A stretch of DNA of 64,000 nucleotides from Candidatus Bathyarchaeota archaeon (GCA_020346605.1 CP070784.1:262236-326235), one strand, 5' to 3'. Counted from the first letter of the stretch, positions 17,570-27,096 are shown. Numbers and translations: made by a program. The notes: a model not told the origin generated them from the letters alone.

Positions 17570-18414
17570 TTAGCCCCGGAAGACCATGGGCACCGGAATC
17601 GTCTTCCAGAGCTCGATGAAGTCGACGTAGAACTGCACCCTCTCCTCGAACCGCTTCCTGTAGAACTCCGGGTCTGCCTCCCTCGGGTCGTTGATCCCGG
17701 CGATACCATCCGACGTGTAGTCGTCGAGGTCTGGCTCACTGGAAGCTGCGCGGATCTGCCTGACCAGTTCGTAGTCCGGTCTGTCGGGGTCCATGAACTC
17801 CCTGAGCTTCGGGTCGATGCTGAACTTCGGGGTCCAGCCCTCTAGGCGCCACATCTCGGCCAGCTCCGGGTTGTGGAGCAGTATCATCGCCGTCTCGATG
17901 GGCCCAGAGTGGATGTCGTTGTACTTCGCAGAGAGCTCCGCCATCTTCCTCGCGGTCTCCGATCCGCTTGGGCCCCACGGGTAGAACGTCATCACGTTGT
18001 GGTGGCTCTTCGCCATCTGCATCGCCAGATTCAGTATGTTACTGTTACCGCCGTGACCGCTGTAGAAGACGAACCTCTTCACTCCGTGCTCCGCTAGGCT
18101 GCCGATGGTGTCCATGAGTATTCCGAGCAGCGTCTCCTCGCTGAGGGTGACTGTCCCCTGAATGCCATGTGGTGGGGTGAGTAGCCCACCCAGGTCGGGA
18201 GCACGCAGACGCTGTTGCTCCTCCTCGCTACCTCGTGGATCAGTGCCATCGCGTCTAGGGAGTCGGTCCCCAGCGGGAGGTGGGGACCGTGCTGCTCGAT
18301 CGCGCCGAGGCCGATGACCACCACGGGGGCCGGGTCGTTCTCGACCCAGTCCTCGAACGCCGGCCTCGTCAGCTCGTGGAGCCAGAATCGCTCCAGCTTG
18401 CCGTTTTCGGACAT
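17570..18414 (-). pseudogene. Creatininase family gene, second copy, interrupted by a 1-base frameshift
   Basis: Paralogue of the 16648-17496 gene. The first part reads from the ATG at 18414 (MSENGKLERFWLHELTRPAF, IEQHGPHLPLGTDSLDA) to HHMAFRG. The second part continues in another frame with GTVTLSEETLLGILMDTIG through HGGNSNIL to the end. The break is at 18155-18158, where a run of four C replaces five in the paralogue. Restoring one base rejoins the frames exactly. All metal motifs are otherwise intact, so this is either a very recent mutation or an assembly/sequencing error in a homopolymer; the true product would be about 281 residues. Confidence 0.85.
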
Positions 18415-18513
18415 TGAGATCAACAGAGAGAGGGTCCGTGAGGAATTTAACGGATTTCACGGAGTTGAAAGAGTCTGTAGTTTTTAGTATGAATAAGCGT
18501 TTGATCAACTGGA

Positions 18514-19155
18514 ATGGTTCACGTGAAGTGGCACGGGCACTCGTGCTTCGAGTTCGGAGACGGCGCAACGGTGTTGGTGGACCCCCACGACGGGGCCTCA
18601 CTGGGCTTCCCAGCCCCCGACGCGAGGCCGGACATCGTCCTGATATCCCACGGCCACGACGACCACGCCAACGGGAGGCACCTCTTCGAAAGCCCCGGCG
18701 TCCTCGTCCTTGACGAACCCTGCGAGCTGGAGCACAAGGGCGTCGAGATACGTGGGGTCAAGACCTACCACGACGACGTGGAGGGAAGCCGCCTGGGCCC
18801 GAACGTGGTCTTCGTCTTCGAGATTGAAGGTGTCCGCTTCGCCCACCTGGGCGATCTGGGCCACGCCCTGGACAGGTCTCATCTGGAGGAGATGGGAAGG
18901 GTGGACGTACTTATCACGGGGATCGGTAGAGGCTCCCAGCTTCCGGAGGACAACATCGATAGGGTCGATCCCCAGGTCGTGATACCGATGCACTACCACG
19001 TTGAGGGCATCATCTTCCCTTACTTCAGGATGATGGAGGTCACTGAGTTCACGGAGGGCAGAGCCCACGTCCGTTGGTTGGAGAGCCCTGAGTCCAACTA
19101 TGAGCTCAGCTCCCTGCCTGAGGAGCGGGAGATCCATGTCTTCAGGCTACGATGA
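18514..19155 (+). CDS. Metallo-beta-lactamase-fold hydrolase (UlaG-like)
   Basis: 213 residues. The motif HGHDDHANG is the H-x-H-x-D-H zinc site of the MBL fold; WHGHSCFEF at the N-terminus and HLGDLGHALD later are typical of the UlaG/UPF0173 branch. Its members act on diverse substrates such as lactones and phosphodiesters, so the reaction is unknown. Divergent from the second creatininase gene. A TATA-like segment (TAGTTTTTAGTATG) sits about 35 bases before the ATG. Cytosolic; no signal peptide. Confidence 0.87.
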   Translation: MVHVKWHGHSCFEFGDGATVLVDPHDGASLGFPAPDARPDIVLISHGHDDHANGRHLFESPGVLVLDEPCELEHKGVEIRGVKTYHDDVEGSRLGPNVVFVFEIEGVRFAHLGDLGHALDRSHLEEMGRVDVLITGIGRGSQLPEDNIDRVDPQVVIPMHYHVEGIIFPYFRMMEVTEFTEGRAHVRWLESPESNYELSSLPEEREIHVFRLR

Positions 19156-19176
19156 CCGCTGTTACACCTGAAAAAC

Positions 19177-19183
19177 GTTATAC
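19177..19183 (+). promoter_or_regulatory. TATA-like box of the gcvPA operon
   Basis: GTTATAC lies about 37 bases before the TTG start, and a GGAG ribosome binding site lies at about 19206, 8 bases before the TTG. Both support the TTG at 19217 as the start of gcvPA. Confidence 0.5.
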
Positions 19184-19216
19184 TCGCATCCCACCTAGAA
19201 CCTTACGGAGATCAGC

Positions 19217-20620
19217 TTGAAGGACAAGCCCTACGTCCACCCCTACATCCCCAACTCCGTGCCCGAGATCAAGGAGGCGATGCTCGAGGAGATCGGCGCC
19301 GCTGACGCCGGGGAGCTCTACGCCCAGATGATCCCGGAGAGGCTCCTTCTCAAGGTCCCGATGCAGCTACCCGAGCCTTTGCTGGCTGAGCTGGACCTGA
19401 GGAGGCACGTCGAGGGGATACTGGCGGGTGACTCTGACTGCGAGGAGTACCTCAGCTTCCTCGGCGGGGGGTGCTGGCAGCACTACGTCCCAGAGGTCTG
19501 CGACGTCATCGCTTCGCGGTCCGAGTTCCTCACTGCCTACGCGGGCGGAATCTACTCCGACTTGGGAAGGTACCAGGCGATGTTCGAGTTCCAGAGCCTC
19601 ATCGGCGAGCTCGTGGACATGGACGTCTCCTGCGTCCCCACCTACGACTGGGGGGCCGCCGCAGGGAACGCAGTCCGAATGGCATCCAGGATCACGGGCC
19701 GGATGGAGATACTGGCTCCCAAGACTATCAGCCCGGCGAGGTTATCCATCATAAGCAACTTCTGCGACTCGGCTCACATGCCCGGCAGGATAGACATCAG
19801 GCTCGTCGACTACGACGCCGAGACGGGCTCCTTGGACATGGGAGACCTGGAGGACAAGATATCGGAGAGTACGGCGGGGGTCTACTTCGAGAACCCCTCC
19901 TACCTGGGGGTCGTCGAGCCCCGCTGCGAGGAGATCTCTAACATGGCCCACGACCACGGGGCGGTTGCCATTGCGGGGGTGGATCCGACCTCCCTAGGGG
20001 TCCTCGCGCCACCCGGGGAGTACGACGCAGACATCTGCTGCGGCGAAGCCCAACCACTGGGGATACACATGTACGCCGGCGGAGGTTCCTGCGGCTTCCT
20101 GGCGTCCAAGGACGAGGAGAGGCTCATCGGCGAGTACCCGGCACGGATGCTGGGCATAACAGGCACCGGAGTGGAGGGGGAGTACGGTTTCGGGCAGTGC
20201 GTCTACGAGAGGACCAGCTACATGGCTCGCGAGAGCGCCAAGGACTGGGTGGGGACGACCACCGGGCTCTGGGCCATCGTCTCCGCAGTCTACATGAGCC
20301 TGATGGGACCACGGGGGATGAGGGAGCTGGGAGAGGCAATCCTGCTGAAGTCCCACTACGCGGCGGAGCTCCTTGAGGAGATCGACGGCGTGTCCGTGCC
20401 CTTCAGGAGTATTTTCAAGGAGTTCCCCGTCAACTTCGACACCACGGGCAGGAGGGTCTCCGAGGTCAACGGGACACTCATGGAACGCGGGATATTCGGA
20501 GGCAAGGACATATCCCGGGAGTTCCCGGAACTGGGCCAGAGCAGCCTGTACTGCGTCACCGAGGTACACACGAGGGCGGACCTGGTGAGGCTCGCAGGAG
20601 CCCTGAGGGAGGTGCTCTAG
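19217..20620 (+). CDS. gcvPA: Glycine dehydrogenase (decarboxylating) subunit 1
   Basis: 467 residues; N-terminal half of the split P-protein. Recognisable family segments are HPYIPNSVPEIKEAMLEEIG at the start, FLGGGCWQHYVPEVCDVIASRSEFLTAYAG (written here in two parts of one block), and QALSLIG-equivalent FQSLIGELVDMDV. With subunit 2 it decarboxylates glycine using PLP and passes the aminomethyl group to lipoyl-GcvH. It starts at TTG 19217, supported by GGAG. The stop abuts the TTG of gcvPB without any gap. GcvT, GcvH and GcvL genes are not in the window, so the partners must lie elsewhere or be absent. Confidence 0.93.
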   Translation: MKDKPYVHPYIPNSVPEIKEAMLEEIGAADAGELYAQMIPERLLLKVPMQLPEPLLAELDLRRHVEGILAGDSDCEEYLSFLGGGCWQHYVPEVCDVIASRSEFLTAYAGGIYSDLGRYQAMFEFQSLIGELVDMDVSCVPTYDWGAAAGNAVRMASRITGRMEILAPKTISPARLSIISNFCDSAHMPGRIDIRLVDYDAETGSLDMGDLEDKISESTAGVYFENPSYLGVVEPRCEEISNMAHDHGAVAIAGVDPTSLGVLAPPGEYDADICCGEAQPLGIHMYAGGGSCGFLASKDEERLIGEYPARMLGITGTGVEGEYGFGQCVYERTSYMARESAKDWVGTTTGLWAIVSAVYMSLMGPRGMRELGEAILLKSHYAAELLEEIDGVSVPFRSIFKEFPVNFDTTGRRVSEVNGTLMERGIFGGKDISREFPELGQSSLYCVTEVHTRADLVRLAGALREVL

Positions 20621-22171
20621 TTGAGTGGGGAGGCGCCGGGGAGGTACCACGCTCCGGTCTGGAGCGAGCCCATAATCATGGAGCTGACCAGCCCCGGTGA
20701 GCGGGGGATCCTGCCCCCCACCGTCGAGGAGGAGATAAGGGAATCCTTCGGGGATGCGACTTCACTGGTACCCGCCTCCGCTAGGCGGGAGATCCCTCCC
20801 GGGCTACCGGAGCTCTCCCAGGCCCAGGTGCTCAGGCACTACCTCAGGCTATCCCAGATGACTCTGGGCATGGAGCTTGACATCGACATCGGAGTCGGCA
20901 CGTGCACCATGAAGTACAGCCCCAAGGTGAACGAGAGGCTCGTCGCCGGGATCGCCGAGGTCCACCCCCTGCAGGACGAGGGGACGATGCAGGGCATCCT
21001 CGAGATAGCGTACAAGTTCGGCCACGTCTTCCTCAGGGAGATCAGTGGCATGGACGCCTTCTCCTTCCAGCCGCCCGGGGGCTCGGCCGCGGCCTACAAC
21101 AACGCCGCCATCATGAGGAAGTACCATGAGGTCAACGGGGAGCTCGACCAGAGGAACGAGATCATCACCACCATCTTCAGCCATCCTTGCGACGCCGCGT
21201 GCCCGGCCACCGCGGGCTTCAAGCTGGTCACTATCCACCCGGACCCCGAGACCGGCCTGCCAGACACCGAGGCGCTGAAGGCCGCGGTCTCAGGGAACAC
21301 GGCGGGGCTCTTCATCACGAACCCCGAGGACACGGGCATCTTCAACCCGGAGATCGACGAGTGGACCAAGATAGTCCACGAGGTCGGCGGCCTCTGCAGC
21401 TACGACCAGGCGAACGCCAACGCCATCATGGGCGTGACCAGGGCCAGGGAGGCGGGGTTCGACATGTGCTTCTTCAACCTGCACAAGACCTTCAGCAGCC
21501 CTCACGGCTCCTCTGGCCCTGGGTGTGGGGGAGTCGGCGTAGTAGAGAAGTTGGAGGAGTTCCTTCCGGTCCCCGTGGTGGTGCACCGGGACGGCAAGTA
21601 CTTCCTCGACTACGACAGGCCGAACAGCATCGGCAAGATCAGGGACTTCATGGGGAACATCCAGGTAGTCCTCCGGTCCTATGCGTGGTGCATGGCCATG
21701 GGTGCAAGGGGCCTCAGGGAGGCCGCAGAGGTCTCGATGATCAACAACCAGTACCTGGAGAAGAAGCTGCTGGGGGTGAGGGGCGTCACGAAGCCCTACA
21801 GCACGGAGAAACGGGTCGACCAGATCCGCTTCAGCCTGGAGGGGATGAGGGACGAGACCGGAGTGGGCGTCGGCGACTTCAACAGGCGTGTGATAGATTA
21901 CGGCGTCCAGAGCTTCTTCACGAGCCACCACCCCTGGATTGTTCCAGAGCCCTTCACCCCGGAGCCTTGCGAGACATACTCAAAGGCCGACATCGACCAC
22001 TGGGTCTCAGTGGTCAGGAAGGTCTCGGATGAGGCCTACAGCGACCCCGAGCTGGTGAAGACCGCACCTCACAACGCCGCGATACACACCATCGACCCGT
22101 CGCCGTTCAACGACCCCGAGAGGTGTGCGATGACCTGGAGGGCTTACCTGAAGAAGGGGGATAGGAGATGA
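20621..22171 (+). CDS. gcvPB: Glycine dehydrogenase (decarboxylating) subunit 2
   Basis: 516 residues; the PLP-bearing half of the split P-protein. The cofactor lysine lies in FFNLHKTFSSPHGSSGPG. Other conserved blocks are GTCTMKYSPKVNE, PPGGSAAAYNNAAIMR and the C-terminal SHHPWIVPEPFTPEP. It forms a heterotetramer with GcvPA. The TTG at 20621 follows the gcvPA stop directly. The 3' end overlaps the SDR gene by 4 bases (ATGA), making a three-gene operon. Confidence 0.94.
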   Translation: MSGEAPGRYHAPVWSEPIIMELTSPGERGILPPTVEEEIRESFGDATSLVPASARREIPPGLPELSQAQVLRHYLRLSQMTLGMELDIDIGVGTCTMKYSPKVNERLVAGIAEVHPLQDEGTMQGILEIAYKFGHVFLREISGMDAFSFQPPGGSAAAYNNAAIMRKYHEVNGELDQRNEIITTIFSHPCDAACPATAGFKLVTIHPDPETGLPDTEALKAAVSGNTAGLFITNPEDTGIFNPEIDEWTKIVHEVGGLCSYDQANANAIMGVTRAREAGFDMCFFNLHKTFSSPHGSSGPGCGGVGVVEKLEEFLPVPVVVHRDGKYFLDYDRPNSIGKIRDFMGNIQVVLRSYAWCMAMGARGLREAAEVSMINNQYLEKKLLGVRGVTKPYSTEKRVDQIRFSLEGMRDETGVGVGDFNRRVIDYGVQSFFTSHHPWIVPEPFTPEPCETYSKADIDHWVSVVRKVSDEAYSDPELVKTAPHNAAIHTIDPSPFNDPERCAMTWRAYLKKGDRR

Positions 22172-22974
22172 GCCGATTGGAAGGGAGGGTGGCGATTGTC
22201 ACGGGGGCGGCGCAGGGCATAGGCGCCGGCATCTCGAGGGTCCTCGCAGGTCAGGGCGCCAAGGTCATGCTGACGGACATCTCGGAGAAGGTGGAGGCGA
22301 CGGCTGAGGAGATACGCAGGGAGGGGTTCCATGCTGAATATTTCTTGATGGACGTCACCAACGCGGAGCAGGTGGAGAGCGTCGTGAAAGGCGTCATCGA
22401 GGGGCACGGCAGGGTCGACGTGCTCGTCAACAACGCGGGGATCTATCCGAGGAAGAGGCTCGTGGAGATGCCCGAGGAGTTCCTGATGAGGATGTTCGAC
22501 GTCAACGTCTTCGGCATGTTCCGCTGCGCCAGAGCCGTCCTGCCCTCGATGAGGGAGAGGCGGTACGGCAAGATAGTCAACATCTCCAGCGTCACCGGCC
22601 CCATGGTGGGCTCACCAGCCGGCGGTCAGACGGCGTACGCCTCCACGAAGTCCGCGGTCCAAGGGTTCACGGTCGGCCTCGCCCTTGAGGTCGCCCAGTA
22701 CGGCATCAACGTGAACAGCGTCATGCCGGGCTACATCTACTCCCCCAGCGCCTTCGGGACCCGGGGATCCGGGGACGCGGAGGACGCCGATGAGGCGATG
22801 AGGGAGTTCGGCCTCAGGATACCCATGTGCAGGCAGGGGACGCCCGAGGACGTGGGCAACGTGGTGCTCTTCCTCGCCTCGGACGAGTCCAGCTACATCA
22901 CAGGTACGTACATCGTCGTCGACGGCGGTAACATCCTCCAAGAGGAGTTCCTAGGACCCTATGAGCCCAAGTAA
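22168..22974 (+). CDS. Short-chain dehydrogenase/reductase
   Basis: 268 residues with the classical SDR motifs: TGAAQGIGAG (cofactor glycine motif), NNAG, a catalytic Ser in NISSVTG and YASTK (catalytic Tyr and Lys), ending GTYIVVDGGN. The Asp at the end of the second strand (LTDIS) predicts preference for NAD(H). The substrate is unknown. Its ATG overlaps the gcvPB stop, so it is translated with the glycine decarboxylase genes. This is an unusual operon partner and suggests oxidation of an alcohol or hydroxy acid feeding the same pathway (inference). Confidence 0.92.
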   Translation: MSRLEGRVAIVTGAAQGIGAGISRVLAGQGAKVMLTDISEKVEATAEEIRREGFHAEYFLMDVTNAEQVESVVKGVIEGHGRVDVLVNNAGIYPRKRLVEMPEEFLMRMFDVNVFGMFRCARAVLPSMRERRYGKIVNISSVTGPMVGSPAGGQTAYASTKSAVQGFTVGLALEVAQYGINVNSVMPGYIYSPSAFGTRGSGDAEDADEAMREFGLRIPMCRQGTPEDVGNVVLFLASDESSYITGTYIVVDGGNILQEEFLGPYEPK

Positions 22975-23034
22975 GCAGCCTGCCTTCACTCTCCAGAGAC
23001 CCAGCGGAAGCCAGAGGACCGCTTGTTGACCTCT

Positions 23035-24285
23035 CTAACCAAGGAACCTCACAATAGCCAGTGCTAGAGTCCTCACAGTCGTTTCGAGATCATCTATAGG
23101 CACGTACTCGTCGGGGCCGTGGGCGACCCTGACGTCGCCGGGGCCGAACACCGTCGTCGGCGTCTCAGCCACGTTGATGAGGTGCCTCACGTCGGAGGCG
23201 TACGTCATGCCCTCCATCACAGGCTCCCTGCCCGTGGCGTCCTTGAAAGCCTCCCTAAGCATCTGGACCACGGGGTGTCCAACCGGAATCGAGGACGGGG
23301 CGAAGCTGTACCCATCCCAGTCCACCACAGGGCGGTTCTCCCTGAGCCAGGGGTCCCGCTCTGAGACCTCTCTGACCTTACTCTCCAGCGCCTCCTTTGC
23401 GTGTTCCCTCGACTCCCCGACGGAGGCGCCGATGCGCCCCTCGAAGGTCACGCTCTCCGGCACCGTCCCAGCCCACTGTCCGCCGCTGATCTTGCCCACG
23501 TTTATGGCGAAGGGGGTCCCGTACCTCGCGTAGAGGGGGTTGTCAACCTCACTGTTGCGCTCCCTTTCCAGCTCCCTGAGCCCCTCGTGGAGGAGGATGA
23601 ACTTGTCGATGGCGCTGACACCCTCCTCCCTCACGCAGGCGTGCACCGATCTCCCCGGCACGGTCACCGTGAAGCTCATCGCCCCTGCAACATGCGGGGC
23701 CAGCTTGGCCTCGCTGGGCTCCATCACTATACCGGCATCGCCCCCGTATCCCCTGAGGCAGGCGGCCAGGGTACCGCAGCCCCCGTCCTCCTCGCCCACC
23801 ACGCTCTCGAAGATCAAATCGCCCTTCAAGGCCACGCCGGAGTCGACGATCGCCTTGACCGCGTACAGGCCGCATGAGAGCCCCCCCTTCATGTCGCAGG
23901 CCCCCCTCCCGTAGACCCGTCCGTCCTGCACCGTCCCATCGAAGGGATCGTGGGACCAGTTCGCCTCGTCGCCCGGCGTGACCGTGTCGACGTGCCCGTT
24001 GAGGACGAGGCTCCGGCCCGATCCCTCCCCTCTGAGCACGCCGACGACACCGAGGGGCTTCTCCCTTTCGATAGACATGCTGAAGTCCGGGTGCCCTCGG
24101 AGCTCCTCGATGTCAATATCCCATCTGTCCACCTGGAAGCCAAGGGAGCCGAGTTTGGCTGCAACGTTCTCCTGGGCCTCGGTCTCGTCGCCCCCGTGGC
24201 TCTGGACGGATATTAGTTCGCACAGGTACTCGATCATGCCATCCATGTCCACGTTCTCCAGCACGCGGCGCTCGATCTCGTTCAT
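23035..24285 (-). CDS. M20 family peptidase/deacylase (ArgE/DapE/CPG2-like)
   Basis: About 416 residues from the ATG at 24285 (MNEIERRVLENV). Motifs: LNGHVDTV (metal His, catalytic Asp), VYGRGACDMKGG (bridging Asp), VVGEEDGGCG (catalytic and metal Glu), and a lid domain with SVHACVREEGVSAIDKF. The C-terminal metal His is in FGPGDVRVAHGPDEYV. It is related to, but distinct from, the M20 gene at the window start. Probably a cytosolic amidohydrolase on acyl-amino acids or dipeptides. Convergent with the gcv-SDR operon and divergent from the alcohol dehydrogenase. Confidence 0.9.
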   Translation of the reverse strand: MNEIERRVLENVDMDGMIEYLCELISVQSHGGDETEAQENVAAKLGSLGFQVDRWDIDIEELRGHPDFSMSIEREKPLGVVGVLRGEGSGRSLVLNGHVDTVTPGDEANWSHDPFDGTVQDGRVYGRGACDMKGGLSCGLYAVKAIVDSGVALKGDLIFESVVGEEDGGCGTLAACLRGYGGDAGIVMEPSEAKLAPHVAGAMSFTVTVPGRSVHACVREEGVSAIDKFILLHEGLRELERERNSEVDNPLYARYGTPFAINVGKISGGQWAGTVPESVTFEGRIGASVGESREHAKEALESKVREVSERDPWLRENRPVVDWDGYSFAPSSIPVGHPVVQMLREAFKDATGREPVMEGMTYASDVRHLINVAETPTTVFGPGDVRVAHGPDEYVPIDDLETTVRTLALAIVRFLG

Positions 24286-24376
24286 GACGCAGTACACTTC
24301 TCCGGCTGACCTGATATGGTCTTCGCCCCGGGAAAGGGTTAAGGCTTCGGGCACGGGTTAGGGGTCTGGTGAGGCT

Positions 24377-25405
24377 TTGAAGGCCGTCATAAAGCGGAGG
24401 CCGGAGCCCGGTGTTGAGGTCTTCGACGTACCCGTTCCCGATGTGGGGGCCGGCGAGGTCCTCATTCGTGTGAGGGCGGCAGCGATCTGCGGTAGCGACC
24501 TCGGCATCTTCAAGTACACGCCGGCCTACTCGAAGATGAAGCTTCCCGTGGTCCTGGGCCACGAGTTCGCCGGTGAGATCGTGGAGGTGGGAGAGGGAGT
24601 CGTCGGCTTCGATGTCGGGGACAGGGTTCTCAGCGAGTCGGTGAAGGCCTGCGGCTCCTGCAGGTTCTGTCGTGAGGGAATGACCAACCTCTGCGAGGAT
24701 TCGACGCTCTTCGGCATCCACACAGACGGAGGATTCTCAGAGTATGTCGCTGTGCCCCACACGTTACTGCATGATATTCCTGAGGGGATGACCTTCGAGG
24801 TGGCCGCCGTCGTGGAGCCCCTGAGCAACGCACTCCACTTCGTGAAGGACATCACCCCCATCGGGAGGGGGGACTTCGTCGTGGTCCACGGGATAGGGCC
24901 CATCGGGCTCTTCTCGGCCCAGCTCTTCCGGATCTCAGAGGCTCGGGTGCTCATCACCGGCATAGGCGTCGACACCGAGCGGTTCAAGATAGCCGAGAGG
25001 CTGGGCTTCGAGTCGGTGAACGTTGAGGGTGAGGACCTGATAGAAAGGGTGATGGACATGACGGATGGTGGAGGCGCCGACATTGCTTTCGTGGCCGTGG
25101 GAGCCGGGTCGGCATTACATCAGGCGCTACAGGTGGTTAGGAAGAAGGGGCACGTGACTGTAGTCGGTATCTTCCCCGGGATGGTTGAACTCCCGATCAC
25201 AGACATGGTGAGGAGGGAGATCACCCTCGCTGGAGCCTACGACGCGAAGCCCATCAACTTCGAGGAGTCCATAGAACTGCTAATGAGCGGAGCCATCAAC
25301 GCCGAGGAGATCATCACCCACAGGTTCAGCCTAGACGAGGCCGAGGAGGCCTTCCGAGTCGCCGACTCGAAGAGGGGGGGCAAGATCCTCTTCGTGAACG
25401 ACTGA
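24377..25405 (+). CDS. Zinc-dependent alcohol/threonine dehydrogenase family protein
   Basis: 342-residue MDR-family dehydrogenase. Catalytic zinc ligands are in AAICGSD (Cys) and LGHEFAGE (His-Glu). The structural zinc loop is complete, CGSCRFCREGMTNLC. The nucleotide motif is VVHGIGPIGLF. Members oxidise sorbitol, threonine or other secondary alcohols; no choice can be made here. It starts at TTG 24377 with GGTGAGG just upstream. Its neighbours are an M20 peptidase (divergent) and a GNAT gene (convergent). Confidence 0.9.
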   Translation: MKAVIKRRPEPGVEVFDVPVPDVGAGEVLIRVRAAAICGSDLGIFKYTPAYSKMKLPVVLGHEFAGEIVEVGEGVVGFDVGDRVLSESVKACGSCRFCREGMTNLCEDSTLFGIHTDGGFSEYVAVPHTLLHDIPEGMTFEVAAVVEPLSNALHFVKDITPIGRGDFVVVHGIGPIGLFSAQLFRISEARVLITGIGVDTERFKIAERLGFESVNVEGEDLIERVMDMTDGGGADIAFVAVGAGSALHQALQVVRKKGHVTVVGIFPGMVELPITDMVRREITLAGAYDAKPINFEESIELLMSGAINAEEIITHRFSLDEAEEAFRVADSKRGGKILFVND

Positions 25406-25411
25406 TGAGGA

Positions 25412-25921
25412 TCAGGTCTTCCTCTCTGCTAGCTTCTTGATCTCCGGGGGGAGCATCCTGTACGTGGTCCACTCGTCCATGGGGAAGGCCCCCAGGGACT
25501 TGTAGAACTCGATGGAGGGCTCGTTCCAGTCCAGCACCGTCCACTCCATCCTCCCGCATCCCTTCTCTAAAGCTATCTTGGCGAGTTCGATCAGCATGCT
25601 AGTGCCTATTCCGCGCCCCCTGTACTCCTCCAGTACAAAGGCGTCCTCGAGCCACAGAGTTGGTCTGCCTGTGAAGGTGGAGTACGTGTAGTAGTAGAGG
25701 GCCATCCCGTAGTAGTCGGGGCCTTCATCACCCGTGTTCTCCGCGATGAGGGCGTCGAAGATTGCGTCGTCGCTGAACCCGTACCTCCTGTAGACCTCGA
25801 TGGAGCCCTCGAAGATGTCGAGGAGCTTCTCGTACTCCGCCAGCTTTTTGATCAGCTCGTAGAGGTGGGGGAGGTCCTCCTCCTCGGCGGGGCGTACCTT
25901 GTAAGAAAACTCACCGCTCAT
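25412..25921 (-). CDS. GNAT family N-acetyltransferase (SAT1-like)
   Basis: 169 residues. The acetyl-CoA loop is EEYRGRGIGTSMLIELAKIA. The segments KVRPAEEEDLPHLYELIKKLAEYEKL, WLEDAFV and NEPSIEFYKSLGA resemble the diamine/spermidine acetyltransferase (SAT1) subgroup, so a polyamine or thialysine-like substrate is plausible. The gene ends 6 bases from the convergent alcohol dehydrogenase stop. Confidence 0.85.
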   Translation of the reverse strand: MSGEFSYKVRPAEEEDLPHLYELIKKLAEYEKLLDIFEGSIEVYRRYGFSDDAIFDALIAENTGDEGPDYYGMALYYYTYSTFTGRPTLWLEDAFVLEEYRGRGIGTSMLIELAKIALEKGCGRMEWTVLDWNEPSIEFYKSLGAFPMDEWTTYRMLPPEIKKLAERKT

Positions 25922-25983
25922 GACGAAGGGTCTTTTTCACTGCGTATTAAAGGCTTCTTGAAGAGAGAAGAGGCCTTGTTGCC

Positions 25984-27096
25984 CTATCCTAGCATGTCCG
26001 CCACTGTGCCCCTCATCATTTCGCGCTGGGCCTGATGTTCCAAAAGGAACCCTTCGACCCGTTCAGAGAGCACCGCCTTGCACTCGTGGCATCGGCGAGC
26101 ACCGGAACCGCAGCTCTCGGCGAGCTCCCTCAACCGGTCGTCGGATTCCTCGAAGAGGAAGAAGAAGTAATTGTACACGGAGCACGCTGCGGGCTTGCGA
26201 CCCTTCCCAGAGCGGACGCCGCCCGCCTCGCCCGTGTACGCGTCCATTATCTTCTTCTCAGCCTCCTCCGGTGGGTCGGTGGTGTAGATCGCTGTCTCCG
26301 GCCTCGACGACGACATCTTGGCTCCTCCACCCAGCCCGGAGAGCATCCTGCAGTGGAGCTGGGCTGGCTTGGGGTACCTGAGCTTCCCAGCTACGTCCCG
26401 GGTCAGTCGCCAGAAGGGATCCTGATCGATCCCTGCCGGGATGAGGCAGGGAACCCTCTCGCCGCTCCGGGCCGAGGCGAGGAAGCAGGGGGCGGCCTGC
26501 ATCGCCGGGAAGAACATGGTGCCTATGTTGGCGTCGTCGCCGTGGCCAAAGATGGCCCTCACCGTTGAGCCCGTGACCCTCTTCGCCACCTTCAGCGCGG
26601 TCTCGTAGAGCTTCGGGACGTGCCTGATGTTCGCTATGAGCTCCGTGTTCTCGGGGTCCAAGCCCAGGGCCATGAGGTCGAGGGCGTTCTCGAAGGCCCA
26701 GTGCCTCACGATGCCTTCGTCGAACTCGCTGCGCATCAAGAACCGTTCGTCCTCGGTTATCTGGAAGAAGAGCTTCGAACCGAACACGTCCTGGAGGTGC
26801 TTCGTGAAGACCCATGAGACCATGTGCCCTAAATGGGTCGGCCCAGAGGGCCCCCTGCCTGTGTACAGGACGAAGGGGAGACCTGCGTCGTGCCAGTCGA
26901 GGATGCGGTCCATGTCTCTGTGGGAGAAGACGACGCCCCTCCTGAGCTGCAGGTGGAGGCCTCCGCTGTGATCTCCTATGCGGTCTAAGATCTCCTCGGT
27001 GAGGGGTTGGGTCCCGAACCTCTGTATCAGCTTGTCGTAGTCGATGTCGCCAGAGAATTCCCAGGGGGTGACGACCATTTCGTCTTTTTCGGCCAC
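25984..27096 (-). CDS. trpS: Tryptophanyl-tRNA synthetase, second paralogue
   Basis: 370 residues, class I aminoacyl-tRNA synthetase of the archaeal/eukaryotic TrpRS type. The HIGH-equivalent is GPSGPTHLGHM and the KMSKS-equivalent is GGAKMSSSRPETAIYTTD. It lies 26 bases downstream of another full TrpRS gene. Both copies keep the ATP-binding motifs and most core blocks (IDQDPFWRLTRDVA; PAMQAAPCF) but differ throughout. This copy has several departures from the upstream one, such as ITEDERFLMRSEFDEG versus MTDDEKFLLHDHLTLDE, so it may be specialised or a transferred variant. A C-terminal CHECKA cysteine pair occurs as CGDCKA in the other copy. Confidence 0.9.
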   Translation of the reverse strand: MAEKDEMVVTPWEFSGDIDYDKLIQRFGTQPLTEEILDRIGDHSGGLHLQLRRGVVFSHRDMDRILDWHDAGLPFVLYTGRGPSGPTHLGHMVSWVFTKHLQDVFGSKLFFQITEDERFLMRSEFDEGIVRHWAFENALDLMALGLDPENTELIANIRHVPKLYETALKVAKRVTGSTVRAIFGHGDDANIGTMFFPAMQAAPCFLASARSGERVPCLIPAGIDQDPFWRLTRDVAGKLRYPKPAQLHCRMLSGLGGGAKMSSSRPETAIYTTDPPEEAEKKIMDAYTGEAGGVRSGKGRKPAACSVYNYFFFLFEESDDRLRELAESCGSGARRCHECKAVLSERVEGFLLEHQAQREMMRGTVADMLG

